Part shown: one piece after another, positions 23,701-34,233 of the stretch | Layout of the letters: the number at the start of each line of letters is the position of its first letter | How positions within the stretch are numbered: the stretch's first letter is position 1 | Assembly (NCBI GenBank): GCA_904063045.1 | Contig: CAJFCJ010000016.1 | Coordinates: 972,556 to 1,036,555 of the forward strand | Reading direction: 5' to 3' | Length of the DNA: 64,000 nt | Source of the DNA: Dimorphilus gyrociliatus | Taxonomy: Eukaryota > Annelida > Polychaeta > Dinophilidae | Program-made: the position numbers and the translations under genes | Notes under the pieces: model-generated | What the model saw: the letters and a program-made list of their open reading frames with translations, nothing else | What the model was told of the DNA's origin: nothing | The model's database searches: none

Positions 23701-26226
23701 CTAACCGAAACACAAGGTAAAATACTAAGCGATTTATTAACGAAACTATCAACAATCAAGGTTATTAATTTGGCTTCGAACAAACTACTCAAAGGCAGCT
23801 TTGATAAAATTATTCCATCTCTGAAACTCTCCGATCAAAAGATTCAAGAAATTAACTTTTCAGACTGCAATCTAACAACTGATCAGGGTGAATTGATAAG
23901 CGCTATCCTCTTGAATTGCTTTTCGCTTAAATCGCTTAATCTCAGCTCGAATAGGAAATTGAAAGAAAGCCTTTATTCAATCATTCGCTCGATAAAAAGG
24001 TCTAATCCTAGAATAGAATACTTAAACTTTTCCAACTGCAATTTACAAGGAAATCACGGAATTTTACTAGCCGAAGTGTTTGAATATAGTAAATCAATTG
24101 AAAAATTCTATCTGGCTACCAATCCGGATATGAAGAGAGGACAAGGCGCTCTCCTTTCGTCGTTAAAGGGATGTAGTTCGTTAAAAGTTCTACATCTGTC
24201 CACTTGCAACCTGAACGCAGAACACGGACTACTGCTTGCCGAACTATTCTCAATATGCCCCCTATTGGAGGATATTTGCTTGAAGAATAACGACGAGATT
24301 GAGAAGGGTTTTGACGATATTTTAACGTCTCTTCAACAGTTACGTTGTTTGAAAAAGTTCAATTTCACTAATTGCCGATTGAATGACAAACACGGCAAAC
24401 TATTGGGTGATTTAGTCAAACGATTTAATTTTAAACTTGAAAAAGTCAATCTTAACGGAAATATTAGCATTACAACTGGCTTTGATAATATATTATCTAG
24501 TTTGAAAGAGTCGACAACCCTTCGGGAGATTAATCTATCGAATTGCGGATTGAACGTTTGTCAAGGAGAAATATTGTCAAAAATCGTATCGAATTGTTCG
24601 CATTTATCGAAATTATACTTGAAAAACAACCAGAATATTGAACAGAACTTCTATTCGATTATTAAATCGTTAAGATCGTCAAATCACCTTAAAGAAATAG
24701 ATTTCTCCGGATGCGATCTGAACGATAAATGCGGATTATTGCTTGCGGAAATCTTTCGAAATTGTTGCACTTTGGAAAAAGTCTATTTGAAATGTAATCA
24801 TAGATTAGAGAGTAGTTTCGATAAAATCATTTCGTCGCTTAAAAGATCTTCAAAGAGTCTTCGAGTAATCGATCTATCCGGTTGTGGATTGAATGAAAGG
24901 AGCGGATCGATAATTGCCGAATTGTTTAAAAGTTGTTGTTCGTTAGAAGGGATTCATTTAAAGTATAATCAAGATATGAAAGCAAGCCTCAATAAAATTA
25001 TTCAATCGTTTCAAACAACTTTAATACTGAACGAAATTGATCTATCCGGATGTAATCTGAATGAAAAACAGGGCGAATCATTGGCTCAAGTACTGCAAAT
25101 TAATAGGTCGTTGGAAAAACTCTATCTAAGGTATTGCAAGAATATTGGATTAGGTTTCTATCCGATTTTCTGTTCTCTCGATACGATTACCACCCTAAAA
25201 GAATTGGAATTATCCGGATGCGGATTGAATGCAGCTCACGGAAAGCTGCTCGCCAAAGTATTACGCCGTTGCAGTTGCTTGGAAAGAATTTGCTTGAAAT
25301 TTAATAAAGGTCTTTGTTCAAGTTTCGATACGATTATTGAAAGTTTACAACGGCTGAAATATTTAAAGGACGTCGACTTTTCCGGTTGCGAATTGAATGA
25401 ATATCACGGTAAATTACTGGTAGGATTACTTAGAAATTGCCCTCTCCTACGTAGAATTGGATTGGATTATAATAAAACCATTAAAGGAGAAATAGATAAT
25501 ATTCTTGTTGCGATGAAGAGATCGTGGATTATCGATCAAATCGATCTATCGGGCTGCGGATTAAAAGCGAAACAGGGAGAAATTCTCGAAGAACTATTCA
25601 TAAATTCTTATTCATTTCAAAGAATCTACCTTAAATACAACGGAGGCGTACAAAGCGGTTTCGATAGAATTATTTCATCGTTAAAATTGTTACCCTATCT
25701 TAAAGACCTTGACCTTTCGTTTTGCGAATTGAATAAGAAACAGGGAAAACTGTTGGCTGAATCCTTTCAAAAGTGTCTACTATTGGAGAGAATCTATTTA
25801 AAGAATAATTTTGGTATGGAAGAAAGTATTACTAGTATTATTCGCAGTTTAGAAAAGTTGCGCAATTTAAAAGAACTAGATCTATCCAGGTGTAAATTGA
25901 ATGAGGAGCAAGGAGTTATCTTGGGTAAAGTTTTTAAAGATTGTCCGCTTCTGGAGAAGGTTCTTTTAAATTCAAATATGGACATTAACGCAGGTTTCAA
26001 CTCTCTAATTCCAGCCTTAGAGCTGCTGCACAATCTAAGAGAAATAGATTTAGGCTGTTGCCGATTGACAATAGAACAGGGAATGTTGCTCGCAAAAGTC
26101 TTTAAAGATTTCGCTTCTCTCGAAAGAATCAATTTGAAACGAAACTTTGTTGACTTGAGAACGAAAATTGACGTTGTAATATCGCTCTATTACAATTTGA
26201 GTGATTCTGTACAGTTGGAACTATAA
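20773..26226 (+). CDS. NLR-type protein: CARD-like, NACHT and long LRR array (single exon)
   Basis: NACHT proteins are ATP-driven intracellular sensors. This 1,817-residue frame is uninterrupted; I take the ATG at 20773, just after a splice acceptor. Residues 1 to about 90 are helical, with CARD-like spacing. The NACHT domain carries Walker A GGEGIGKT (about 179-186) and Walker B VLLFLDGIDE (about 254-263), followed by a duplicated sensor-1 segment (SRKWK twice, 66 bp apart). About 400 residues with weak LRR similarity lead into 15 tandem units of about 56 residues (about 969-1817), each two ribonuclease-inhibitor-type LRRs with consensus IDLSGCxLN and a following GKLLAE. Single-exon coding is unusual next to its intron-rich neighbours and could reflect retroposition or intron loss. 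There is no transmembrane segment. An immune-sensor role is inferred from architecture. Confidence 0.92.
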   Translation: MESLELLSLNFYKSILKTNVGKYISFQEFCSKLYDLKLTTRIELNDLHSQFDNYGESAFNYLIQILTDSTIDNFCNNLKENDKKSIKEFANKLKTSKILWKLLIDDVKCLRRKDLCEIRPLLFEEIKPIRLSDVTATIKLITTKDKSTLENCCEWNGNGVDYSNFYGIFDKFNKILIEGGEGIGKTIHVRHLIYCWANDVWEKHTDKLIIRLSLRNLTNQQDIFDAIIQQNFQQISYIDKRLVQLFFHENNSKVLLFLDGIDEINNSYGIDDLTNGTSNRELSTVVNSRKWKINDLINNPNPELSTIVWSRKWKLEEIQESFDIVFELESFNDKELKYFYEKSIIGCSERIQYFLQVLNNQKWFIKDFCRIPLYSLIVYIVWQYNKCEFKENRFEYYTEIMRIIQERDGLDKRNTMPIIHKLHKLAFSHLKTNQSTINIADDHQLKEIIVTLGNILQLDDQNNVQFYHHSFQEFFTAKYIIAQYPINFSGRVKSISKTWKQFEKNMKEFLMAVKRIQFFNTMNFIKQGNIDIFEKIILKFDIIPTLYESKYLVKEHLGKRRYHNYELKLNDTNEGHSSSTILAVLLHRIGSNLTNMTIAINSVSFKSILHILSKHSPNLKDLSLICGERIELFYQSESFLEVFLTLISSTNVERIQWKKHIFNISSHSRNRNETNSTIQRFIEEFEISNDPNCKDVFDIQTANGSVFLKSYQDKSKHFLRIVDRNYMNFLSKLNDTETLILENKIIPYYIYLDFHDMLEERKKREQIKSIIILNTIVRNRDNSTFINYNSHYKSNASNIPNGVIESKHVGKFVLLNSNVNCSNREGKYEFLARTKRKALKLINSSSINDNTGSSNSFETNLVIVEESMKYRNDCRLNLCKKDDLFKRRRMVGNCFHSIKPFKYFMKKNIKELQVININFQYMPTTKLDRDVWKLNSTIEVLDFSYSTFTNQTFYSIFSALKEHCRRIIHINLSNCELTETQGKILSDLLTKLSTIKVINLASNKLLKGSFDKIIPSLKLSDQKIQEINFSDCNLTTDQGELISAILLNCFSLKSLNLSSNRKLKESLYSIIRSIKRSNPRIEYLNFSNCNLQGNHGILLAEVFEYSKSIEKFYLATNPDMKRGQGALLSSLKGCSSLKVLHLSTCNLNAEHGLLLAELFSICPLLEDICLKNNDEIEKGFDDILTSLQQLRCLKKFNFTNCRLNDKHGKLLGDLVKRFNFKLEKVNLNGNISITTGFDNILSSLKESTTLREINLSNCGLNVCQGEILSKIVSNCSHLSKLYLKNNQNIEQNFYSIIKSLRSSNHLKEIDFSGCDLNDKCGLLLAEIFRNCCTLEKVYLKCNHRLESSFDKIISSLKRSSKSLRVIDLSGCGLNERSGSIIAELFKSCCSLEGIHLKYNQDMKASLNKIIQSFQTTLILNEIDLSGCNLNEKQGESLAQVLQINRSLEKLYLRYCKNIGLGFYPIFCSLDTITTLKELELSGCGLNAAHGKLLAKVLRRCSCLERICLKFNKGLCSSFDTIIESLQRLKYLKDVDFSGCELNEYHGKLLVGLLRNCPLLRRIGLDYNKTIKGEIDNILVAMKRSWIIDQIDLSGCGLKAKQGEILEELFINSYSFQRIYLKYNGGVQSGFDRIISSLKLLPYLKDLDLSFCELNKKQGKLLAESFQKCLLLERIYLKNNFGMEESITSIIRSLEKLRNLKELDLSRCKLNEEQGVILGKVFKDCPLLEKVLLNSNMDINAGFNSLIPALELLHNLREIDLGCCRLTIEQGMLLAKVFKDFASLERINLKRNFVDLRTKIDVVISLYYNLSDSVQLEL
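23679..26220 (+). repeat. Fifteen-unit LRR repeat array inside the NLR gene
   Basis: Fifteen consecutive protein repeats of 56-57 residues can be aligned by their ..LSGCGLN.., ..LLAE.F.. and ..L..I.LK.N.. columns. At DNA level the units are well diverged, unlike the second NLR array at 62.3-64 kb, so this array is old or no longer homogenised. Confidence 0.88.
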
Positions 26227-26706
26227 ATTTGTAAATATTAAAATGGTTGAACGCCATCTCTATTATACAATTTGGTGTGTGTCCACGTGCATATATACAC
26301 AGTATATATGTATATTGCATATACAAATACAAACATGCTGCCAAGTTGAAATCCTTCTTTTCAATGTCTTTATCCTAAATATTTCATTAGTAAACTCGTT
26401 CTTTCCCTCTCCTCTACTCCCCCCCCCACCTCCCCCTCTCTCTTCTTCTTGTTCTTCTTGTTTCACCATAAAAAACGGCAACAGCGAAATAGAAATTATT
26501 TCTTTCGACATCTTTCATTCTTAATAAAAGTTTGATGTAAATAAATAGAAAACTATTATGAAAATATTGAACATTTATTTTCATTGCTTTCTTTGGTGTT
26601 TTTTAGTTTTGTCTGAATTGTTGGAAAAGCAATAAGAAAAGAATTAAAAGTAAATATTTATTGTATACAATGTTGGTATTGTTGTAAAAGTATGTGTTTG
26701 TTTAAA
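26227..26706. other. 3' flank of NLR gene with C-rich/CT tract
   Basis: Contains a poly-C/CT tract at about 26404-26460 and TA repeats at about 26290-26320. Frames on either strand here are low-complexity. No gene is supported. Confidence 0.5.
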
Positions 26707-27255
26707 TCAAAGAGATGTGTCTAATGTTGAATATTCTAAATGAATCAAGTTATTATGAATAGTTGTTTTGAACAATTCCCTTTCTTTTATCTTACAAATT
26801 ACATCTACTTACCGCAATCAATCTTTTCGTAGTAGTTATACATGGAATTTGTTAGGAAATTACCGAAATCTTCATCTTTTCTTTTGGAATTTAAGCCGCA
26901 AAAATCGGTTGAATGGAAAAAATCCACAGCTCTGTTTTGTGAATTATTCATATATAGTTTGTACGCTATATCCAATCTATGGAGATATACTCACTTGCAA
27001 TCCTCCCTCTTGCTGCAAAGCAATTTACATTGAGTTAAATTTGCAACAACGTTCGTCGAACCGGTTGCTGGATTCAAAACTAGGTTATGACCGTACAAAT
27101 TCTTACCAGGAAAATATTCATAGTTGCAGCTTGAGACTGTTCAAGTGGGCATATGGAAATGAGTATTGGAAGAGAGAAAGACGACGAGATTACTTACCTA
27201 TTGCAAGTATAAAACACCAAAGAAATGCTCCGTCTTGCTGCAACTTTGTATTCAT
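26707..27255 (-). CDS. Small secreted single-domain PAN/apple protein (4 exons)
   Basis: My spliced model (complement) is 27198-27255, 26995-27136, 26813-26931 and 26707-26735, 115 residues, phases 1-2-1. Exon 1 is a signal peptide (MNTKLQQDGAFLWCFILAI). The PAN module reads QCKLLCSKREDC, then AVDFFHSTDFCGLN, and ends MYNYYEKIDC, closely matching the 17658 gene. It is tail-to-tail with the NLR gene. A long plus-strand frame over the same interval is its antisense shadow. The ligand is unknown. Confidence 0.78.
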
Positions 27256-27841
27256 TATTGTAAATCAAAAGGATAAAAAGTGAGCTTTCGTATTCAGTTG
27301 TCTAATTAATTATTAGTATATTGAATATTCATACTTTCTCCGCCAATGCTAAAGCGAATCGATGTATTACTAATACAAAATACAAATGAATAAAGTCTCT
27401 CGTCCCACTTAGGTCGCGGAGGGAAGAATGCAAACAATTTCGTTCCAGTCCACTTCTCTTTATGCATCGTGTTGTTCTTTCTACATAAATAGTAATAGAT
27501 GGGTTATAAATAGGTGAAAATTACTTATTTCTTAAAGATTTTCATTGATTGCATACCGAATTTTCTTTCTTTCGAAAACTCAATAAATCTTATAGGGAAA
27601 CCAATAATTTTCTTATTTCTACTTATAGACACTTTTCTTTTTTCCTATAGATCTCCAACGATTGAACTATTTTCACTGAAAATTCTCTTTTTGTCTCGAT
27701 CTTCTCTCTTATAAACAAATCACACGCATCAACGAAAATATAACGACCAACTACTCCCTTTCTTAACAATTCAACGCTTTGCGCATGCTTCCCCACCTAA
27801 GCATAAGGAAACTTTATCCAAAAAGATGTCGACTTTTTGTC

Positions 27842-27913
27842 AGGTTCCACCGAGATTTGAACTCGGATCGTTGGATTCAAAGTCCAAAGTGCTAACCGTT
27901 ACACCATGGAACC
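27842..27913 (-). tRNA. tRNA-Gln (anticodon UUG)
   Basis: The reverse complement gives a complete 72-nt cloverleaf that differs from the CUG copies essentially only in the anticodon loop (CTTTGAA, anticodon TTG). There is no intron. Confidence 0.96.
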
Positions 27914-28699
27914 TTCACATTATGTAAATAATGTTAGAATTAAGATAGAACGTTTTTTATTAGACGATTAGACCTATATCTACAATAGTAACTTCGGAAT
28001 TCAAATAAGGTAACAGGGCACGAATCAACGGTCAGTTATTACTAATATTTGAAAATAGCATTCTGGTAACGTTCTTCTTCTTATATAGAATGTTAACGTT
28101 GATAAACGATTGTCGCCAACCGGAGCGCGTTCTTCTAAGTAGTATAAGAAAATACTATGAAGCTAGCGAGTTACTTTGTTATCATCTCATATAGTAAAGC
28201 CTGCATTATTTCGCAACTACTTTGAAACACGACTAGTCTGTCAGAGAAATAACTTGAAACAAACTTCAAAATCAATCTTTTTATTGATTTCTCTCTCTGT
28301 CTCTCTCCTCAAACGTATCGATATCTCTATCCTAATCAGACAATAGCGAATTAGGTTATTGTTAAAAACTTCTGAAACTACGTTCAAATACTTGAAAAGT
28401 TGATGGGAAAACAGCAAAAGATGCTTCGTTCTCTTCTCTAACACTCTTTACGATTTTTCTCCCTGGAATAAAATCACTATAGATTGGATTATCTCGCTAC
28501 TGTGTTATTTTTATCTTATGTACAATACTCAATTGATTATATAATATTTAAACAGCTGAAGTTGAGCTAATAGCGAAAAAATCAAGACAGAGAAACCGCC
28601 ATCGTCACTCTCCCCTTTTTATACCAGAATAACCAAATGACTCATTCTCCAACTTTCGATTAAAAGGTAAAACTATTGCAAAAAGTTGGATAATTAGTC

Positions 28700-28771
28700 A
28701 GGTTCCACCGAGATTTGAACTCGGATCGTTGGATTCAAAGTCCAAAGTGCTAACCGTTACACCATGGAACC
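28700..28771 (-). tRNA. tRNA-Gln (anticodon UUG)
   Basis: Identical in sequence and orientation to the tRNA at 27842, 858 bp away, so it is a recent duplicate. Only the tRNA body is shared; the flanks differ. Confidence 0.96.
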
Positions 28772-29342
28772 TTCTTATTGTTTAAGCGAATGATTTGTAA
28801 ATAAATTTCAATCGATACATCCTGAAAACCTATCACAGAAACTTGGCATAATAACATATTCAAAGAATATTAGCAAGCCATCATCATCTCTTCAATAAAT
28901 TTCAGCTTCTTTCATTGTCTACATCGGTAAATCGCTTATTAATATTGAATACTAAGTGATTGCCATCATCATAATCATATTAAATCTATCTCCAACATAC
29001 TAGCAGCGAAATAAATATATAAATATTTAATTATAATTAACGTATTCCTATAGAAATTCACAGGTAGACTGAAACGTTCATACTCTCCAGTGAAACCATA
29101 CTGATGATATAGGCCATTTTTATACAAATGCCATATGTATTTGACAGTGTATATACGCTATAAATGTTAGCAAGTTGAAACGAAAGTACAAGGAGTGGTA
29201 AACGTACTCGTGGTAATTGTTTTTTCTTTTTTTTAATAATCATTCATCCAGTCTATTTTAGCTGGACAGAAAGACTCGGAGAGAGGTTTGCTGTTATTCA
29301 ATATATTATATGCCAAATATGACGTCAACCCTGTATTGAAAA

Positions 29343-29990
29343 CTTTCAGTGTTTATCGATAATGAATGGGACCTTTTACCGTATTCCCATTTCAAATTTA
29401 ATAAATACATCAGCAAATATCGCTTGTAAGCATTTTGGCTTTCAAAGAAAGTAATGTATATTTACTGGGCCGGTATACTACTAATGAAACCTCGGCGTTC
29501 TATCTTGTTTGTACCGACCTACAAAACTGACTATTTAAACGACTGCAAAATATGAAAAGTTGCTATTTATTTTTGTATAAATTCAAAGGAAAATTATGTT
29601 TTACAATGACACAAAGTTATTTTGTAAGATGTTCAATTCACCAGGGTTAAGGGTATCCAGTCGGGACGAAGCACAAATTTATTGATCATATTATGATATC
29701 GGACGCGACGTAGGACAGTCTATCATCTTCAATTCAAAATATACAGCAGATACCGCAAGGAATAGATAGTAGATGTATTAAAATCTATTCTCGACGGAAG
29801 ATGTGAGTGTTTTTTTTATTTTGAAATAAAACTTGTCTCTCCAATCCTGATGACGCCAACTTGCGATAGATTTTCCCATGTAAAATTGAAAATGCATGTA
29901 TTAGTAGTAAATTTGTTTTGATGGTCATCCAGACTGCTCCGACGGATTAGACGAAAACAGCTGTAGTCAATTAGAAATAGTTCAAACAGT
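29343..29990 (+). pseudogene. Broken SRCR plus LDL-receptor class A domain gene
   Basis: SRCR-like text is readable only across frameshifts. One frame gives NTSANIACKHFGFQ (about 29400-29447), a second gives YLLGRYTTNETSAFYLVCTD (about 29459-29519), and a third gives YLNDCKI (about 29534-29554), where an SRCR domain should have C..L..Y.L..C. Further right, 29920-29968 encodes CFDGHPDCSDGLDENSC, the second half of an LDLa module, with stops just upstream. SRCR-LDLa proteins are scavenger-type receptors. At least two single-base shifts break the frame, so this is either a pseudogene or a sequence with assembly indels. Confidence 0.55.
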
Positions 29991-32284
29991 ATAAATATCG
30001 TTTCTGTTTGCGAAATTGATTGTACTACGGTTTACTTCTGGAAAACAATGTTCATTTGTATTGTATTTAATCGCGATGAATGCAAACTTTTGAATTTATT
30101 CAGCGACTTTAATTTCTGCGATAAGAAGAAAGTTCATCCGTGTGGAGAGAATGAAAAAGTCTCTCATTGCTATGACAAAAGTATATCCTTGTCATCTGTT
30201 AATTCTTTAATTGAAGGACTGCTTTCCTAATGAATAATAATTAGGTCAATATGGAAGATGAACTTTGTATAATAGTTATCGAGATGATTTGCTATTTTAT
30301 TCCAAACTATACGATAACAAGATTATCCAAAACAACAATAAACTATTCGTTATAATAGCTAAGCGTAATGACAACCAACATTCTCTATATTAAAATATAT
30401 CTTTACTTTTCAATACTGAAGTTCCTTCCAGAATCAAACAGTTCAGACTAGCAGCTCCATAATTTGATCTATATTATTTCATCTTTAGTCGGTTATCAAG
30501 TATTTTCAGATATATTGAAAATGATAATACAGTATGCTGATGAACACAAAAAATGTATAGTATAACAATAGAAAAGTTTCTTTACATAGAAAATGTTTAC
30601 AGAGGAAAAGGTGGAAACCTAACCAATTTTCTTCTTTCACAGCCCGTATGATTTCTACTCAACTGATGTATTTACTTTGAAAATTTCCCAACATTCAACT
30701 CATGCAATATAACAACAATCTTTCGAGAAAGTTCACAATTGCAAATTGTAAACTTTAAGAGAATGGAATTTTGCACCGTCCTGCAAACAACGCTAAGCCA
30801 ACCTGTTCTTTGGGATCAATTACAAGCAGTAGAGGACACGTTAGAACAAAAGTTAGAACAAAAATAAAATATACTAGCTCTCGGCTTATTATTAGGGAAA
30901 TGAGTAATAAAAGGAATAGAGGTAGCCAATCCCGAATGCATTCTACGCAGTATTTTCCCTCAAACAACAATAACTCTCTCTGCTTTGTTGTTTTTAATTT
31001 AGATGTGGAATAAATAACCTGGCAGTCGTTATCACTCGTTCGAGCAATCGTTGACCCAAACTCAAGAATAGATATTATTCTTTTTGTTTAGTGCGCATGC
31101 TCTAAAATGAGGAAAAACAATTAATCAATCAATCACCAATAACTACATTCCCAATAGTCTTTTTCGAATGACGTCAAAATGTTTAGTATGCGTTTGCATA
31201 ATTGATAGTAAATGTCAGATATTTTTATACCAAGAGTATATAGAAGGAACGAAATTATAATGTATTAACTCTCTTAACAATGCAAGTCAATCATTAATGT
31301 AAGACTCTCCTATTATTATTACTGTAAAAAATAATGACCTTTTATTGCTAACTCAATTGAAGGGAAATTGAAATTCATTCACATATCACTACTTATATTA
31401 GTACCAAGTGTCTCGATTCGCTTTCTTTTTATACAGAATGCTGCTAGCTCTATCTAGAGTTCGTTCATAACTCGAATATAAAGAACTTTGCAAAGTTTTA
31501 CGAATAGGAAAGACAATTAGCTTTTAACAGGGTTAGGTGACAAAGTTTTATCCACGATTTATATCTATGTAGTTAAAAATTACTTGTTTGAGCTAACTCT
31601 GACGCATTGATAACCAATCTAATCGGCTTTATTATCAAGAATTCTTGCAATGAAATGTTGCTGAAAGTTAAACTATCTTATTTAATCTAGTTCCTCTTTA
31701 ATCAAAATACACAGTACAGTTTGAATATTCCATACTTGTAACCGTTTACATTTTTTGAATTGAAACGTGTCCAGGGATGATATTCAAACATTCAAACATA
31801 GCCATCGACATTAAGATTGCCGAGGCAACATCAACCTCTGCAGAAAGAGTGGAAACGATTTGTCCTATTCATCCCATACACCGGTCACCACAAAATAATA
31901 CATCATCTCAAGTCTGCTTTAGTCCTGCATAGCTGCTGCTATGCCCAATTCATCTGCCCAGGCTGTTGATTACTAAAGCTATAAACCAATCGAGCATCAT
32001 GATAATAGAAAGTAAAATGATTAAATTATACTGAAAAAGAGTAATAGCGAAAAAAGTTGATTATGTATAGAGCAAACGTACAGACTAAATTAAAATTGGT
32101 CCGAGATCGTAGAGTTTTCATTTTATAAATAATCTATAGAACTTGATAACTACGTTATCAATCTTTTTTATTGAGATAGCAAATCAGAATGATAATGGCA
32201 AAGACTTATATTAACATATAATTTCTGGAATTAGATATTTATTTTAAAGTCTCTCTTCGCCATACTCTCAAATTTAGGCAGAAC
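29991..32284. other. Intergenic, no gene recognised
   Basis: A short cysteine-containing frame at 30048-30230 (NFCDKKKVHPCGENEKVSHC) could be a leftover exon of the broken SRCR/LDLa gene, but it has no clear domain. The rest is AT-rich, with no supported gene, tRNA or repeat. Confidence 0.45.
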
Positions 32285-33231
32285 ATGCTGAACAGACGAC
32301 TTTTAGGACTAATTTGTAGCTATAAAAGGGTTGGAACGGTTGATAGATTAAAGAATAATGCGGAGAAGGTTATCAAATATCCTACAAGGGAAAATCTGGA
32401 ATTTAGAACTATGAGAAAGGGTGAAGAAGGTAGCGTTGCACAACTATTTGTGAAAGGATTTGTAAAGAATTTGTCATACATTACGTCTAAGGAGGAATTT
32501 CCTAGTCTTGAGAAATTTTACAAAAAGTCCTTTGAATATGATGAAGAAAATAGGAAGAATTTTTTAGTAGCCTACCACACAGTTGAAAAACGAATAATTG
32601 CAATTTGTAGAATACGAGATTCAAACAGGTAAGCTGTTATATTTTGGCTATGAAAAGTATTCTAACGAAATTAAACACTCTACCATTATATTTCCTGCTT
32701 CAAGGGTCGAGAAAAATTTACCAATTTCAGTGATGTTTAAAATGTTGTCGGCGAAAACCGTCCTGGGATTACTCTGTACATTTGGTTCATTCGATTTATT
32801 GAATAAGCAGATTGTTGAGAACGAACAGATCATAGAATTTCTTACCGTTTGCGGCAAGCATAAAGGTAAAGATTTAGGAAGAACTATGATGCAATGTATG
32901 GAAAGTGTGGGTAAGGAAAGGAATGCTAGCGTATGAATAGATTGATCAACCGTATCCTTTCAAAACAATATTAATCTTGGATTTTCGATCCATAGAAACT
33001 ATCCATGGTCGTTCACGCAGAGGAAGAAAGAGCTCTTAAAATGTACGAAAGTGAAGGATACAAAATAACTCACATTATACACAGTTTAAAGTCTGTAACA
33101 TTTGGTAATAAGGTAAGCAATTGATATTAATCTTTTTCTTACGCAAAATGTTTCATTCACTTGTTTCAATTGTTTCCATTAAACGTCTCATACCACCATA
33201 GGTCAGCTTTAAGATGGAGAAGGCAATTTAG
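32285..33231 (+). CDS. GNAT-family N-acetyltransferase (4 exons)
   Basis: GNAT enzymes transfer acetyl from acetyl-CoA to amines. My spliced model is 32285-32628, 32705-32930, 32996-33112 and 33202-33231, 238 residues with all phases consistent. The N-terminal part (FRTMRKGEEGSVAQLFVKGF) is a typical GNAT beta1-alpha1 start. KHKGKDLGRTMMQ in exon 2 fits the acetyl-CoA-binding motif A (Q/RxxGxG/A), and ALKMYESEGYKI in exon 3 is the usual beta6-alpha4 end. The N-terminus could be a mitochondrial-type presequence (basic, MLNRRLLGLICSYKR). The substrate cannot be assigned; small-amine or arylalkylamine acetyltransferases are possible. It stands alone in a gene-poor stretch. Confidence 0.82.
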
Positions 33232-33708
33232 AAATGCGAAAGCGAGGAGGAAATCCTTAAAAAAGGGCAATGGCCGCTCTGCATACACGTAGCACATTGA
33301 AATTAAATGGCTAAAGCATCGTAACATTAAATACGTTCCGTCTAGTAAAAACTCAATAAAGGCTACGATTTCTATAAATTCAAATTTTTGTTTCTCTGCT
33401 CAGTTATAGTGTGTGTATCTGTGAAAAATTTATAGTAATTAAAGATGTACGCTGGAGCATGCAAACAATTAAAATTTTGAATTAGTTATGAATGAATTGT
33501 ATTATGTACTAAATATCAACCATATAGGACAGTACATAGTTTAGGATTAGAGTATGTTTATCAGGTTTTTTGTGTACTCTGTTTTGTTTGGTTTTTGTAT
33601 GAGAATGCATGATGAAAATGAATTTTGAATGAGTTTACCTAATGAAAATTTAGCTAAAAAACTTGAATCAACAAACAGTCAGTCATTTTTCAAAAAGAAT
33701 TTACTTAC
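33232..33708. other. Spacer, probable last exon of the minus-strand PAN gene
   Basis: AT-rich region 3' of both the acetyltransferase (+) and the PAN gene (-), which converge here. No definite coding exon was fixed. Confidence 0.4.
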
Positions 33709-34233
33709 TGCAATTAATTTTAAAGTAATTCGAAATTCCATTATAACTTCCGGTATATTTTCTCTTTTTTAGTCGACAGGTACCAGAGGAGAAATAATCA
33801 AAAGCCCTAATCGTTTTAAACAATCAATCAATCAATCAATCAACAAACATAAGGTTTATCTATGCGTATTTATTACAAAATATCTCTAGCTTTACTAACC
33901 GGCAAGCCTTGCTCCGAGCACAAAATTCCTTGCATTTGGCAATTGAATATTTTCCTGAAGGTGAATGACCAGATATCGATATATCATAGCCTGGAATACC
34001 TCTGTTTCCCGCTTTTTGATATTCGCAAACTTCTAGATTTTCTACGGAAATTCAAACATAGATTAGAGAAAACAAATGGCAAAAATGATCATTCAATGAA
34101 TCAATGAATCAATTAATCTATGTATCTATCTATCTATCTATCTATCTAATTGCAAGTTATTCTTACCTGAGTAGCAATGTTTTACCCATAAAAATGCCAA
34201 AAAATAGGTGAATAGCTGTAAAAATTCCATCAT
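33709..34233 (-). CDS. Small secreted single-domain PAN/apple protein (3' end unresolved)
   Basis: My spliced model (complement) is 34167-34233, 33900-34029 and 33709-33806, phases 1-2-1, like its sister genes. Exon 1 is a signal peptide (MMEFLQLFTYFLAFLWVKHC). The module reads KCKEFCARSKAC, then AFDYFSSGTCRLKK, and ends ISNYFKINC. The tyrosine pair near the end (YNYY in sisters) is replaced by SNYF. A last short exon should follow to the left, but several acceptors fit. None of its exons is long enough to stand out as an open frame, so it was found only by matching the family pattern. Confidence 0.72.

Larger units (their letters stand above)
27256..29330. other. Intergenic with two tRNA-Gln genes
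   Basis: Apart from the two tRNA genes, I find no frame with a domain or good splice structure. The short frames on both strands are AT-rich. Confidence 0.5.

Noticed and set aside
26201-26524. Frames over the poly-C/CT tract
   Set aside because: They are translations of simple sequence (poly-Pro/Ser or poly-Gly).
26768-27283. 171-codon plus-strand frame
   Set aside because: It lies opposite the well-supported four-exon PAN gene, and its composition is that of the antisense strand.
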